Assembly: GCF_037126465.1 (NCBI RefSeq)
Contig: NC_088204.1
Location: 65,285,807 to 65,349,806 of the forward strand
Length of the DNA stretch: 64,000 nt
From: Ornithodoros turicata
Taxonomy: Eukaryota; Arthropoda; Arachnida; Ixodida; Argasidae
Reading direction: 5' to 3'
Of the stretch, positions 41,273 to 53,229 are shown piece after piece. The notes below the pieces were generated by a model that was not told the origin of the DNA, did not search any database, and saw nothing but the letters and a program-made list of their open reading frames with translations. The translations under genes and the position numbers were made by a program. Each line of letters begins with the position of its first letter. Within the stretch, counting starts at the first letter, position 1.

Positions 41273-42613
41273 TAGTTATATACGCTTTATTATTGCCTGT
41301 TGACTTGGGGCCACACGACTCTACCTCCACACGACGACCTCCATTTCCCGGAGAAATGAAATAAATAAATACATACAATAGTCATATAATCGATTCCGAA
41401 TCGGATCTGGAATTCTGTATTCGCATTTCGAATCGAATCGATGTTTCTGTCAAACGAAGTGCATTGGAATAGTTCCGAAGCTGCAGGCCACAAGCGGCAC
41501 AACAGAAGGCATTAAACAAAATGAGTGTACGTTGCTTCGTGCGAAGGTCCGTGTGTATTACGTATATATATGCTGTATGTCTGCATGCTCCATCTGTATG
41601 TATGTTTAGTATTCGGTAGACCCAAATTTGTCGTTTTCTTTGCCATTCCTGCCCGTTTATTACGCCATTCCTCCCTCCTGCGTAGACTCCACCTCAATGT
41701 GGCTTTCACCCCACAATTCAAATGTATAGGATCAGAAAATCAGATGCTGTGACCTTTGTGCACCTCTGCGCAAAGGCGGATACTGTGTGATGAGCTTGCC
41801 CGTATCTGCAAGAGACCACTCAACTTAGCTATATACTCATTGACCCCTATGAAGATCCTGTGCTCCGATAGTGATGGTGATGGACAGAAAAAAAAAAGAA
41901 AAAAAATGGGGAGATGAGTCACGGCTAAATCGGACTGAGTACGTCAGCACACCTACGTAGAACAAAAAGAAAAAAAAGTAAAATGGGAATGGGAAAAGGA
42001 AAGTGGTGAAGGAAAAGGAAAGTGGTGAAGGAAAACGAAAAACCACAGTCAAGCCGAGAGTCAAACACTGTGTAAGGCACAACGTAGTGTCACGGTTGTC
42101 GATCACAATCAACGCAGTAGGCCCGTAGTCCTGTATATGTAGTGTCCTGCAGTGTAGTGTCCTAATGTCCCGTGTATGTCCTGTGCTGTGTATGCAGTCC
42201 TGTATGTATAAAGTCACAGGTCCTATGCTCCATCGTCGGGTCCTCCACCCGTTCATGGGGTTCCTGTCGCTTTCAGTTTGTCCCAGTGTTTTCATACTTC
42301 CCCCATCAAATGAGATGAGTGAGATGACGAGATGTATATCAAATGAGATATAATTTATATCACTTCGTGATTGTCCTTGGGAAGGCCTTGCGGTTATCAG
42401 GGATTTGCGCAGGGTTCTCATCTGAAGGAAGGTCAGGGAGGTCATCTGTCAGGAGTCCAGACCCCCCTACACCACCCTAACACCCCTCAAGTGTTCAGTG
42501 ACACCCCCTAACTTTTTTACCTGTGTACCCCCCTACAGGGGGTGCCCCTGCGATTTCAGCTTTAGACACATGACGGTTATAATATGTCAAGATGTAATGA
42601 CATAACTATATGA
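41273..42613. other. Non-coding stretch with a trace of LINE
   Basis: 41663-41749 (plus) encodes LLRRLHLNVAFTP, close to LLHRLRLNVARTP of the LINE at 22987, so it is a short LINE scrap. The rest contains purine-rich tracts and (tgtatgtcc)-like imperfect repeats near 42130-42220, with no gene. Confidence 0.4.
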
Positions 42614-44251
42614 TCATGACCCTATTTTTTTCCAGCACCCATCCGTGCTTGGGATTCTGGATAAACCACTGCGGGAGGTGTTGGAATTCTGTAGGGAGGT
42701 GACAACTCGTATCCGCTGGCTTTTCTGACTTTCTTTTTTGCCTTCTTCGGCTAATGTTACCAGACGTTCCGATTTAGGCAGGACAGGTCCCGCCCGTCTG
42801 AAGTTCTGAACCCCGTTGTCCCACCAGCCTGCTTGTGGGACAGCGTGTCCCGCTTTTGGCACTCTTCGCCTTCTTCCGGCTAGCCAATGTTCAGATGTTT
42901 TGGCTATCAAGCTTCGCTCATCAAACCGCTTCCGTGGGAGCACGGTCGGTATATTCATCAGGCGTCGTTGCGGCGCTGACGATTGATGTGATTTGCTTTT
43001 AAGAAAAAAAATAAAATGGAGATTTTGGAAATGATTTGGCGCTGACGATAATGAAGTTGGCCCAAGATGCACACTACCCCCCCCCCCGTCTCCCTTCCCT
43101 TTTCCTGCTGTCATTTCTCCATTCGTCCACGCTCACAGCCACAGGTACTTCGCGGTGTGAAAAACGAAAATATATATGGTCACCTCAAACTATCCCATTT
43201 ATTACCATCCTATACACGTATATCACATCTGCTTCGCCCGTCGATGTTTTGCGTGCCTACGTCGTATTTTCAATTGATATTTCTCCATAGGTGGCTCTTC
43301 CGTTAGGTGAACAGAGTCCTTGTTTCTTCCTTTCTTTTACTTTTTTTTTTCCAGGACGTGCACAATTCCCTCTGAGTCCCTGTACAAGCACAACTCGGCG
43401 AACGCCTCTACACCCTTTACAATAGCCCTTATATGTCATATTCGAGACCAAATAAGAGAGAAAAGTTAAATTACTTCAATGTGGTGACCATGGAAATGAA
43501 TGCGAATTTTCACGGCACCTCACCCATTCCCCCAATTAACTCCGATGACTCGAAGACACTTCCCTAGTTTTCGTATTTTTTACGTGGCCCACTACAAATA
43601 GAATCTATGGCCGTGTATTCCAATTAAAAATAAAATTTCCCTATATTATAAAATTCTATCCGCGTAGTTTCACCCTGCACGCATTTATGCGGACATGCCC
43701 GGAAATACCCATGTGAGTTCAACGTCACATGCCTGGGAAATCCGGCACTTCTCCCATCATGCAAATCCGAGCATACGAAAAACTGCAACGCTCGCCCGTT
43801 TGTTTGTCTATGATAAAGAGGCACTTTCAATATCTGCAAGCGCAGAAAGCTCGCATGTGCAAGAAGTTTATATGCATATCAGATACGATGAGGTAGATAT
43901 CACAAGCCGGGGAAACACAGCACTAAGCAGACTGTTACAGCACGCTATGGAAATAACGCAGTGACACGCTCTCGTAACGGAAGAGAAAACAACACGTGGA
44001 AGCACGCACGAAGAGTTATGACAGCTGCACGAAATATATATGTTAATGTTACTTGAGTTATCTACCCTTCCACGGTAATACTCAAGATCGAGAGACGTGG
44101 GGACTTTCCTAACAACTGTCCTGTGCACAGCGACTGAGTATTGGTTGACTCTTGAGGTCCAGTAACAGCTACATGCAGAGTCCGCAACCCAGCAACATCG
44201 TCCATGGACTTCACCGCTCCAAGATCAAACAGAGTCCAAATGCTCCTTGAC
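42614..44251. other. Non-coding stretch
   Basis: A 166-residue minus-strand frame (42614-43114) shows no domain, biased composition and no splice context, so I do not call it a gene. A poly(C) run lies at 43078-43087. Confidence 0.35.
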
Positions 44252-44384
44252 TAGGGGCGGATCCAGGATTTTTCTGAGAGTCATGCTGTGATACTGCAGA
44301 GGTCAATTAATACTCTATGTAATGACTGAAATTGAGGAGGTCAGGACATCCGCACCCCCCCCCCCCCCGCTAAATCCGCCCCTG
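44252..44384. mobile_element. Small hAT-like MITE (GGGGCGGAT ends)
   Basis: The ends TAGGGGCGGATCCAG and CTAAATCCGCCCCTG are inverted repeats. Flanks TCCTTGAC and TCGCTGAC match at 6 of 8 bases, a plausible old 8-bp target duplication. A poly(C) tract lies inside. Confidence 0.65.
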
Positions 44385-44579
44385 TCGCTGACGAGCAGTT
44401 CGTTCTTGCCCAAATTTCGACTTGAGAATTTCAACTGCTGTGTCGTAGTTTTCGTCCATAATGTTTAGTCCTGCCAGTGCTCTGCTGCTGATCCAGACAC
44501 GAGCAACACCAAGTACTACTTCATGGTCACGTTAGAAAGACGTGGGTTGCCGTGAATGCTCGCTCGAAATAGATCTTTA

Positions 44580-45244
44580 AGGGCGAAACACATGTACGAC
44601 AAAATGCACGGCTCGTCGTGCGACGAGTCGCACAATTTCGTGTCACGAGTTGTCGCGTGCTGCATCAGCAGACACATGGGCGGCGACATCCTTACGACAT
44701 GTCGCTCTGGACCGCCGTGTTGCTAGAACAGCGCGGCCAGATGATGATGATGATGATTGAAAGAAAAAAATGGGGATTGTAGCCCTCATCACGAGGGCAG
44801 GCTACCCCAGATCACCTACGGAAAGGAATGCCAGACACACAGAGATACACTCGCTTACACTTCATTTAACATAACCAAACGTGCTCACTCGTAAAACACA
44901 GTAAGCGAGAACAATTCGTTCCTTATTTCACGTGTCTTTCAAGGCGAAACACGGCGAAATCAGCCACTGTTTGCATTCAGAACACACACTGTCCGACATT
45001 TTTTCTCGGGCCCATCGCATCTACCAGAGAGGCAGCATCATTGGCTGCTTGGTTCATGACGTCACTACATCTGCACGACAACCCACCGACAGGAGCGGAG
45101 AAATCCAAGCAGTTTTGTCGCGCTGCGACTTGTCGCAGAGCTCTGCTGCGACGACCTATTTCTCCAGAATCGGTCCCAGGATGCTTTGCGCTGCGATGCG
45201 TCGCACGACGGGTCGCACATTTCGTCGTACATGTGTCTCAGCCT
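44580..45244. mobile_element. 665-bp inverted-repeat element
   Basis: The left end AGGGCGAAACACATGTACGAC pairs with the right end's complement AGGCTGAGACACATGTACGAC. Subterminal CGTCGTGCGACG palindromes occur on both sides. The interior is non-coding. Confidence 0.75.
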
Positions 45245-45498
45245 AACGTCATCATGACGTTGGTAGACAGACTGAAGCCGAAACAAATCGGAAGGGGAGG
45301 GCTGGGTTCCACGAATGGGAACTTTTGCGCTGCCTCCTACTGAAAGAAAAGTAGGATCGAAGGTCGCGTTCCTTTCAGGGACCATGGTAATCCCCTCGAG
45401 ACCGCGGCTTTCGGGCGCGACCTTGTTCGCCCCAAGCATAGAGCGTAGTTCAACTCTACCAAATTGGTGGCGCTGTCGAACACTATGACGTCATTTGT

Positions 45499-46255
45499 TT
45501 ACAAACAGGGAGAGGTATATTGGTCCCAGAAGCCTTGCCAGCGCGAAAGCTCACCGAAGAAGGACTCGATTGTGAGCTTCGGTAGATTGGTTCCGTCGGG
45601 GTGACCGCCAGAAGAGGATGGATGAGACGGCAAAGACAGTGCCACCAGCGAGTGCTCCAGCTTCACGTGGCAACCGAACATCCGAAGGCTGGGGCGACGT
45701 ATCACTCTTAAAAATGAACTTCACCGCATAGCACGCACCTAGCCAACCATAATCTCGAATGATATCGTCATCTGCCCTGATTTGTTGAAAACGGGAGGCG
45801 TACGCCTTTTTTGTGACACTTATGCTGTTCATAATTGTCACAAAAAAGGCGTACGCCTACCGTTTTCAACAAATCAGGGCAGATAACGATATCATTCGAG
45901 ATTATGGTTGGCTAGGAGCGTGTTATGCGGTGAAGTTCATTTTTAAGAGTGTAGAGTCGAGCACAGAGCGGACCTGAACGGTAATGGCGGTTAGAAACTC
46001 CAAGTATCGGTCGCAGGCTTCACTCTCCATGTTCCAAAGATTCCTCATCAATAAGTGCCTGAACGTCTTGGTCCATCTTAGCGAGACTTGACGCCTTAGC
46101 ATTCAAGAACTGCAGCTTCGCCTTTAGCTGGTCAACAGCCGGAGGCGACAATGTCAGAAGAGCCTTCAATTCATTAGTGATACCACGGTGGTGATACGAG
46201 TGACCGTCGAGCGGCTCGTCGTCCGTATTTTCTTCAGGCGATCCAAATTAGCCAT
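45499..46255 (-). mobile_element. BEL/Pao-like gag remnant split by a MITE
   Basis: A minus-strand start at 46255 gives MANLDRLKKIRTTSRSTVTR, then after a frameshift NELKALLTLSPPAVDQLKAK, and beyond the M1 insertion HVKLEHSLVALSLPS and LPKLTIESFFGELSRWQGFWDQY. 'LPKLTIE.F.G....W..FWDQ' is the standard BEL/Pao gag block. Frameshifts and stops make it inactive. The LTR probably lies to the right (46260-46680) but was not delimited. Confidence 0.8.
45703..45951. mobile_element. Palindromic MITE family M1, copy b (inside gag)
   Basis: A 249-bp foldback with the same arms as copy a but with the loop inverted. TA flanks the right end; TA plus one T precedes the left end. Confidence 0.88.
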
Positions 46256-46918
46256 ACTGACGTACTTCAGCAAGCATTGAATCGATCAGCAAACCGGGTT
46301 CGCGGGTTTCGACACAAATGTACAGGAATCAGGGACGTCCGTACATGCTGAAGTTGACAGTACGAGGTGCAAGAATATGGATGATGCCCGGAGCGAGATC
46401 ACGTGATGTTCACCGCCGAGAGATGTGTCTTCTTCCTTAACACGCGCTTTGAAAGTCCGTGGCATTTATTGGTTCCCTAATGCCGCCAATAATTTTCCCC
46501 AAGCTAAGGGAAGAGATACTATGATAGTATACATGATATAGTATATATGATATACTATATAGTAGATATGAATAAGGCCACCAGAGAAATCACTGAGGCC
46601 GAAAGATAGCGGAATGTGGAACGTCGTGTGTCAGCACCCGGTCTTTGACGCTGTCTGATAAGGAACCGGCTTTATAGCGAATTCAGCTAATTGTTTTTGT
46701 GCAGAAAAAGTTGCACTGGCTCGAATGTGCATGTCCCACGGCCGCTTCGACCCAACTTGCGTTGCGCACTCGTGTTTTATTGGTCTTTCGGTTCGCTCTT
46801 CGTTCGTTTTTGCCCTGACAGAAGGAATGCGAGAGAGAATGGAGATGGGCGCCTTCTGGCATCAAAGCTTGGAGCCTCGCCGTGCCGGTTGCGCACTGTA
46901 TTCCCTCTGGGTCCAGGA
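46256..46918. other. Probable LTR/leader region and spacer
   Basis: Contains an AT palindrome cluster (tagtatacatgatatagtatat-like, 46518-46570). Upstream of a gag on the minus strand, an LTR is expected here. Confidence 0.35.
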
Positions 46919-47050
46919 AGAGGTGTCCCCGGAAAAAATGTCCCCGGAAGAAATGCCCCCGGAAAAATTGTTCCCGGAAAAAATGTTCCCTGGAAGAAAT
47001 GTCCCCGGAAAAAATGTCCCCTGAGGAAAATTCACTTTTGGTACGCGTGG
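46919..47050 (+). repeat. 15-bp minisatellite, left inverted copy
   Basis: Seven or so units of TGTCCCCGGAAAAAA with variants, followed by TTCACTTTTGGTACGCGTGG. The inverted partner is at 48453-48575. Confidence 0.85.
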
Positions 47051-47660
47051 AATGGTTGACTTCGGACGTTAATTTTTTTACTAGGACGGTGTGAAAGTTT
47101 GGTTTTTTGAGCACCAAAGCGAGTAATCGTATATCCTATTCCATTTCCGAATCAAATATGGAATTCAATGTTCGAGTTCCAAATCGAATTGATGCTTCTA
47201 CTAAACCGAATATATTTGAGTAGTCCCGAAGCTGCACATGTAAGGCCGGCATCTCCTTTTCGTGTGGATAAACATATACCCCCCCCCCCCGGCACATGTA
47301 GGGAAAAAAGAGTAAGCGCTATACTTAAGCATACATATACCGTACATGTTTGTATTCCAATATATGTTGTATATGTATACAATTACGGTTATTCAACGAG
47401 TCGCTTAATTTATTCGTATTAAATTCCATTTTAAAATGACTACTCACACATAGCATTTCTTTGCCTAGGGAGTCGCTGTGGGCCAGTTTTGGTAAATTTA
47501 CTTCGTTGTGTCTTGCAACAAAGCGGCCTGTACAGTCATGGAGCTCCGGAGATGTGACACCGCTAGACATATTGAAATACACTTTTGCCTGTCAGTTTTG
47601 TTGTCCCCCCGCATTTTATTTTCCTTTTTACACATCACCCTGCACGTCGATCTGCGCGCT

Positions 47661-47755
47661 TCTAAAACAGAACTTGACATGCTCCTGGCCATTCCGAATG
47701 ATATCTTCTCTCCTGATTTGTTGAAACTGGACGGCGTACTACTTTGTGTGACACT
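47661..47755. mobile_element. Half of an M1-family MITE
   Basis: Reads ctaaaacagaacttgacatgc, ATTCCGAATGATATC and TGATTTGTTGAAA in the order of one arm of copy e. The second arm is missing. Confidence 0.7.
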
Positions 47756-47789
47756 TCACGTTTGTGCTAATTAGCAGGGAAAATGTTTT

Positions 47790-48042
47790 TCCGTGTTAGC
47801 GCCGCGAAGCAACTGCTGCTGTACGCGGTGTACAGGCGTGGACAGAGGACAGCAGGGTGACAGGGGGTTAGTATGCGACCTGGGCCGACTTCAGGGCTGA
47901 GTGAGCTGAAATTCGTCAGGAAAGTCCGACGGAAAACCCAGGGAAAACCTCAGAGAGCACACCTGGTGACAGGATTCGAACCCGTGTCACCTCCCAGTCT
48001 CGACGTGAAAGGCGATCACCCAAACCGCTACTCCACGTGAGC
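47790..48042 (-). mobile_element. tRNA-derived SINE
   Basis: On the minus strand it starts near 48042 with GGAGTAGCGGTTTGGGTGA (A-box-like), then GACTGGGAGGTGACACGG and GGTTCGAATCC (B box), then TTTTCCCTGGGTTTTCC and the body shared with 51250-51500. The anticodon-stem part is degenerate, so it is not a functional tRNA. Confidence 0.8.
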
Positions 48043-48452
48043 TGGTACAGAAAAAAGTACGTCCCGCTCTTATGTTAATGTTGATGAAGAAAAATACTAG
48101 GGAGACATCAATTCCCTCAAACCTGAAATGATAGCTGTGTCGTCAGGCCTAAAATCTAGTCTCAAAATCCCGGCGTTCTGATTGCACATCAGTCAGTACG
48201 AGGTCACGCAGGATATACTTCTTAGTATAAGAAGAAAGAAACAAAATAAGAATATCCCAGCCAAGTGTGCGCGTTGTATCAACGAACGTGACAATTGATT
48301 GCAGTGTATTCGCTACGAGAAATCCTAAGTGAAAGTAGGTCGAGCTTTCCAAGTAGAAACACTTAGTAAGTGGTTAGGAATTTTAGTATTTATTTTTAGC
48401 CCGAGGACTTCAAGACCTGCAATATCGCAACCGAGAATTTCGCAAAAATTCC

Positions 48453-48575
48453 ACGCGTACCAAAAGTGGATGTTTCTCGAGGGGACATTTTTTCCGGGGG
48501 ACATTTTTTCCAGGGGACATTTCTTCCGGGAACATTTTTTCCGGGGACATTTTTTCCGGGAACATTTTTTCCGGT
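48453..48575 (-). repeat. 15-bp minisatellite, right inverted copy
   Basis: CCACGCGTACCAAAAGTGGA is followed by six or so units of GGGGACATTTTTTCC, the complement of 46919-47050. Confidence 0.85.
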
Positions 48576-49596
48576 TCCCATTCCCTCTATATCTCGTTGG
48601 TACAAACGCGAATTGGTATAGTTACGATATACAGCCGTTTATGAGGTTGCCCCGCGGGCAATAAGAGAGAGGGAAACTGGGGATCTGTGCAAACAGCTGA
48701 GCTACGTGCATAATGGCGAAAAATCGGGTCGCTGGCTGTCGGCAAGATCAGTTATTGAAGAAATTGTATTCACTGCAGAACTTATTGTACCCTGGAGACT
48801 GGCTAACGTGCACGGCCTGGTATCGACAATGTCAGCATTTATTGGCCAAGGAAAGAGACATCTTCCGACAATGTTATGACAACCTGGTGCTTTCTTGGTG
48901 CAGGTATACTGCATGTCTGTTGACTTACCCCAGGGCCCTGGTGGATGTGGTAGGGAATTGAAGGTTTTGCTTCCGTTCAGCGCGCAGCACCGATGGACAA
49001 CTTACCAGAGGAACTGTAGATCCACACAGATATGCAGGCTCTTAGATGCTACACTGTGACGTTGTTCCCTGTGACAGTGCTGTATCTTCACGACTAGTGT
49101 TAGGATCCAGGATATTCCGGGATCCCAGCTGTTTTTCACGTCCCGAAATCCCGAGATTTTCTCGAAAATACCTAAAAACGATAACCTCAGTGCCGCGGCG
49201 CCAGTGGGCGCGGAGACAAAAGGACCGATGGACGACACACTGCAGATTAACGAAAATATCCTGGGATTTCGGGAATCGAGGGGAATTTATTGGAAACCCA
49301 CTGTTGACGCAGTCACGACACGAAACCTTGGAATAATTTCATTGCAAATTGTTTAATTCCTAGCACTGGTTTCCACGGAATAGCTGGCCTTTACATTGAA
49401 TATAAAATACTACAACCTCCTTGTTCAATACTGCGAATGTGTTTTCGTGCTTGTAAGTGAGGTAGGCGCGATAGGAATGCAGAAAAAAAAAGGGTATTTT
49501 GCTTAAAATGCGATTTTCAGTGATGGTCAAGCACACGGTGCAGCGAAAAAGGAGAACCGCCTTCTTTCTTCACGTGACACGTATATACGCCTCCGT
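48576..49596. other. Non-coding stretch
   Basis: An 82-residue plus-strand frame (48713-48961) and an overlapping minus-strand frame are present, with no recognisable domain. Treated as unassigned. Confidence 0.35.
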
Positions 49597-49842
49597 AGGC
49601 GAAATGGGACTGCCTGGCACATACATTAGGCGAACTGGAACCCCGTGCGGTTCCCGGGTAGCGAACATGGCGAGGGATTGAGATATAATTAGAATAGATG
49701 GAGCATTAGGCGAAATGGGACTGCCTGGCACACACATTAGGCGAACTGGAACCCCGTGCGGTTCCCGGGTAGCGAACATGGCGGGGGATTGGGAGATAAT
49801 TAGAATAGATAGAGCATTAGGCGAAATGGGAATAGCCAGAGT
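49597..49842. repeat. 111-bp tandem repeat
   Basis: Units start aggcgaaatggga at 49597, 49708 and 49819 (the third is partial), with TGGAACCCCGTGCGGTTCCCG in each full unit, which contains a short palindrome (CCCCGTGCGG). Confidence 0.85.
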
Positions 49843-50424
49843 GAGAAGACACGCGGGCAATACGCTGTGCAAGTGCGTCTCTGCGCATGAGAGGAGGCGG
49901 AGAGAGGGAAGAGGGAGGGCGCCGCCGTAGCCAATGGGGCTTTCTGAGTGAAGTAACCGGGAGAGGAGATATGCGCAGAACGCTCGGTGACTTGCCGACC
50001 GTATAGGCGCCTGATGTCACCACGTGGCCTTTTTTTGTGTGTGTGTTGACGTTCACGAACTTTTCGGTTGTATGGTTACCTGTCCCATAAATACCCAGTT
50101 AGTCAGCACTCGCCCCGTGTTTCCCTTTCTCTGTCTCCATGTCATGCTGTTGCGTGTCATTTCATCGACCTACAACCCTTTGTGCTGAGCTGCCACCCAA
50201 GCACCGTGGAGTAAATATTTATTTCGTTTCGCGTTGACAACGAACGGGATTCGATTGTTCAAGGGTGTGACACACACACACACACGCCGGAGCTCAGTAT
50301 CATTGTTTTGCTGTTTCGAAGGGCGGTGTGCTATCGAATGGTGTCGACAGTGTCGAACACCGGCCGTGTCGTCGTGTGGCGTCGTTCTCGTGAACAACAG
50401 ATTAAAAACAAACAGGCTATTCTA

Positions 50425-50975
50425 CAGGGTGTGTGCTCTAAAAGGTCAGTCACATTTTTGTGCGTGACGCTATGCCTACTTGACAGACAGACTTCCGCTA
50501 CCACAGAGTGAATAATTTGTGGGAGAGAGGTCTACGAAAAAATCGTAGTTACCAGGCACTGCGTAACAAAATGAATACGACCACGCAAACCTTCGTCTTC
50601 GTGCATTTCCTATGCGCTATACCGATGTAAACACGGCGGTCTGCTACTAGTTGCGTCCAGCTTCCGCCTAGGGGCGCTAGCGGCGTGGAAACCGAAACAA
50701 ATTCATGTCGGCTAGCGCCCCTAGGCGGACGCTATACACAGCAATTGGCAGAGCACCGTATTTACGTCGGTATAGCGCATAGGAAATGCATGAAGACGAA
50801 AGTTTGCGCGGTGGTATTTATTTTATGACACAGTGCTTGGTAATCACGATTTTTTTTTTTTTTCGTAGGTTTCTCTTGCATGAATTCTTTACTCTGAGGC
50901 AGCGGAAGCCTGTGCGTCAAGTAGGTACCGCGCCACGCGTGAAAATGTGACTGACCTTTTAGAGCACCCACCCTG
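50425..50975. mobile_element. 551-bp element with long inverted repeats
   Basis: The ends CAGGGTGTGTGCTCTAAAAG and the complement of CAGGGTGGGTGCTCTAAAAG are flanked by TA. Inverted similarity extends over most of the element; the centre is a GGGGCGCTAG/CTAGCGCCCC palindrome pair. Confidence 0.85.
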
Positions 50976-51249
50976 TATTCTTATGAGGAAGGGTCGGTTT
51001 TAAAATGTCGCTATCATTTCTACGATGAACAGAACGAACTATGGCGACTTTCCGCATAGGCCAATCGATTCAGCCAGGGTTTGGACCTGACTGCAACTGG
51101 ACGCTATAAACGCAGGCGTTGTGGCAAAACACTGAATTCTCTTGCGACCTCTACGAAAAGTATTCACACGCGTCACCCTCACTCCTTGAACAGAACGTGG
51201 GCCACGCGCTCAACAGCTTCGAACCAGTTTCGAACGTTTTCGCAGACGG

Positions 51250-51250
51250 T

Positions 51251-51281
<31 letters not shown>

Positions 51282-51500
51282 GCTTTTCGTGTCACAGTCG
51301 CAAAGCGACTGTTGCTATGAGTGGCGTTCACACGTGGACAGATGAAGAGAGGACGGGGCAGGGGGGGTTAGTATGCGTCCTGGGTCGACTTCAAGGGGAA
51401 CTGCGCCGACGTTGGAAAGTCTGACGGAAAATCCAGGGAAAACATCAGACAGCACAGCCTGTGGTAGGATTAGGGACATTCGCGTCATGTTATGATAAGT
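51250..51500 (-). mobile_element. tRNA-derived SINE with poly(A) tail
   Basis: Minus-strand SINE body (TTTTCCCTGGATTTTCC, AGTCGACCCAGGACGCATACTAACC) ends in a poly(A) tail, seen as poly(T) at 51250-51282. The B box at its head is lost. A shorter related piece is near 51690-51740. Confidence 0.75.
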
Positions 51501-52152
51501 ACTTAAGTGATTCAGTTTCGTGAGTCAAATCTTGGTTCCCCCTCTTGGTGCAAGTATGAAATTAAAGATGGGCGCAACAAGCAGGATGGTAGCCAGAAAA
51601 AAAGAAAAAAGAAAAATAATCTTTGGGGGCTTCTAGGGGGACGGTACACGGGGAGGAGGATTCCCCTTCTTTCCCTCTTCCAAGTGCACTGCCACGTGGA
51701 CAGACGGAAAGAGAACAGCAGGAAGCAGTGGGGTACCGACGTGGCAGTACCAAACGTTCTTATTTCAGGAGAATATAAAACCGGCCTTGTCAGTATGTCT
51801 ATAAGTGTCGCATATTACAAACAAATGAAAACATTGAGGTATGAGTGACCGTATTGCTTGACATGTACAGACATGAAGTAGAGTCATGGACATGTAGTAG
51901 GCTATTTACACGCGCTGTATCGGTTTAATCTCCATCCCGTCCCAGGATCCGTCCAGAAAATTCCCGAAATCGCAAGATTGAACCACTGGAATACCATTTT
52001 TGGTAAAAAAAAACAAAACTAGTATTCCAGTGGTTCCGCAGCTTATTTGCCTGATCCGAGTCTGTGCCTTCTTTGCTTTACTTGGAGCTCATATCCCACT
52101 TCGGAGATTACCATTTTCAAATCAAGGATAAAACATCCAAAAGTACATGGCC

Positions 52153-53229
52153 GGGCACGATACTTCAAAAAAGTATCTTCGATACCGATACTCGATACCC
52201 TCAAAAATTGTATTTCCGATACCGATACAAGATACAGAACCGAAATTGATTTTCGATAGATACTCGATACTGTATCGTCGATATTTCGATGCATCACTGA
52301 AATCCCGAATATAATAAAGCTGGTAATATGATTAGGGAAGTAAAATAATGTATTTGTTATTTCTGGAATCTTTAGTGTATTTTTATAGCGCACTCTTTCT
52401 GAAAGGGCTTAAACGTATCCGGCCGCAGGGATTTAATGAAGCTGCACTGTCTGAGCAGCCTTGTTAGAACTTTAGATTGGACTGAAGCCATGGGTACCTT
52501 GAAACGATAGCTCCCATAAGCAGCCTAGCAAAAACAATTCTTTAAACGTTCTTCATGCGTGCCGCTGCGAGCAATTGACTATACAGATGGCACACCGGAG
52601 TTCGTCAGCCATAGCTGATTTTCGTAGTTGGCCATTGCGAATTGTGAGCTGTAGAACGGGTTATAGTGCTCAAGTTAAGCCTGCGGGCGGCGGCTATCCT
52701 TTCGGCATGACAGACGTGGAATCCACACTTCAAGTTAAGTGGACGTGCTCTTGCGCACTGAGCAGGTGGACATCGGGCAGCGCAGTTCAGAAGCCGTGAG
52801 GTTGGTCCTGTGTAAGTCCGCTATGGATGACGCTGAGCGTTTTCGCCGCGCCCACCGTAGAAAGAGACGGAAGAGATTTTTCTGGAACCAACTGGAACCC
52901 GCGCGCCCGCGTCCCAGAGCACGGCCCAGGGTCTCCTCTCCCGGCGTTGGGGTGCGCGCTCGGACGTAAGCTTCGAGCGAATTGATGGTCGACATGTCTA
53001 CGTCGCTGCGGCCTGGCGTGCACTACCGCCTGAGCGAGCGCCGCCGACCCTAACAACAGCCTCAATATTTGCGTCTTTTTTTTTGTATCGGGTATCGTTA
53101 GAATAGACGATAAATAAAAAAAAAAGCATTTTCGATACCGATACTCCGACACTCCCATTTTTTGCACGCGATACCTAATACCGATGCACAAAATGTATCG
53201 AAAGATAGTATCGAAGATACATGTATCCC
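52153..53229. mobile_element. Element with GTATCGATAC-type inverted ends
   Basis: Dense GATACTCGATACC and GTATCTTCGATAC words at 52160-52290 return inverted at 53080-53228. The interior (52430-53040) is GC-richer with no clear transposase. Ends of this type are seen in hAT elements; exact termini are unresolved. Confidence 0.6.

Noticed and set aside
41837..42445. 202-residue minus-strand frame
   Set aside because: Driven by low-complexity T/C-rich sequence encoding runs of Phe, Ser and Pro; no domain.
42614..43114. 166-residue minus-strand frame
   Set aside because: No recognisable domain, biased composition, no splice signals linking it to other exons.
46683..47117. 144-residue minus-strand frame with FFRGHFFRGH repeats
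   Set aside because: Simple translation of the 15-bp minisatellite.
47930..48042. Possible tRNA gene
   Set aside because: A- and B-box-like words are present, but the acceptor, D and anticodon stems do not pair; it is the head of a SINE.
48702..48961. Overlapping frames on both strands
   Set aside because: Both look semi-regular, but neither contains a motif I can name; left as unassigned repeat-like sequence.
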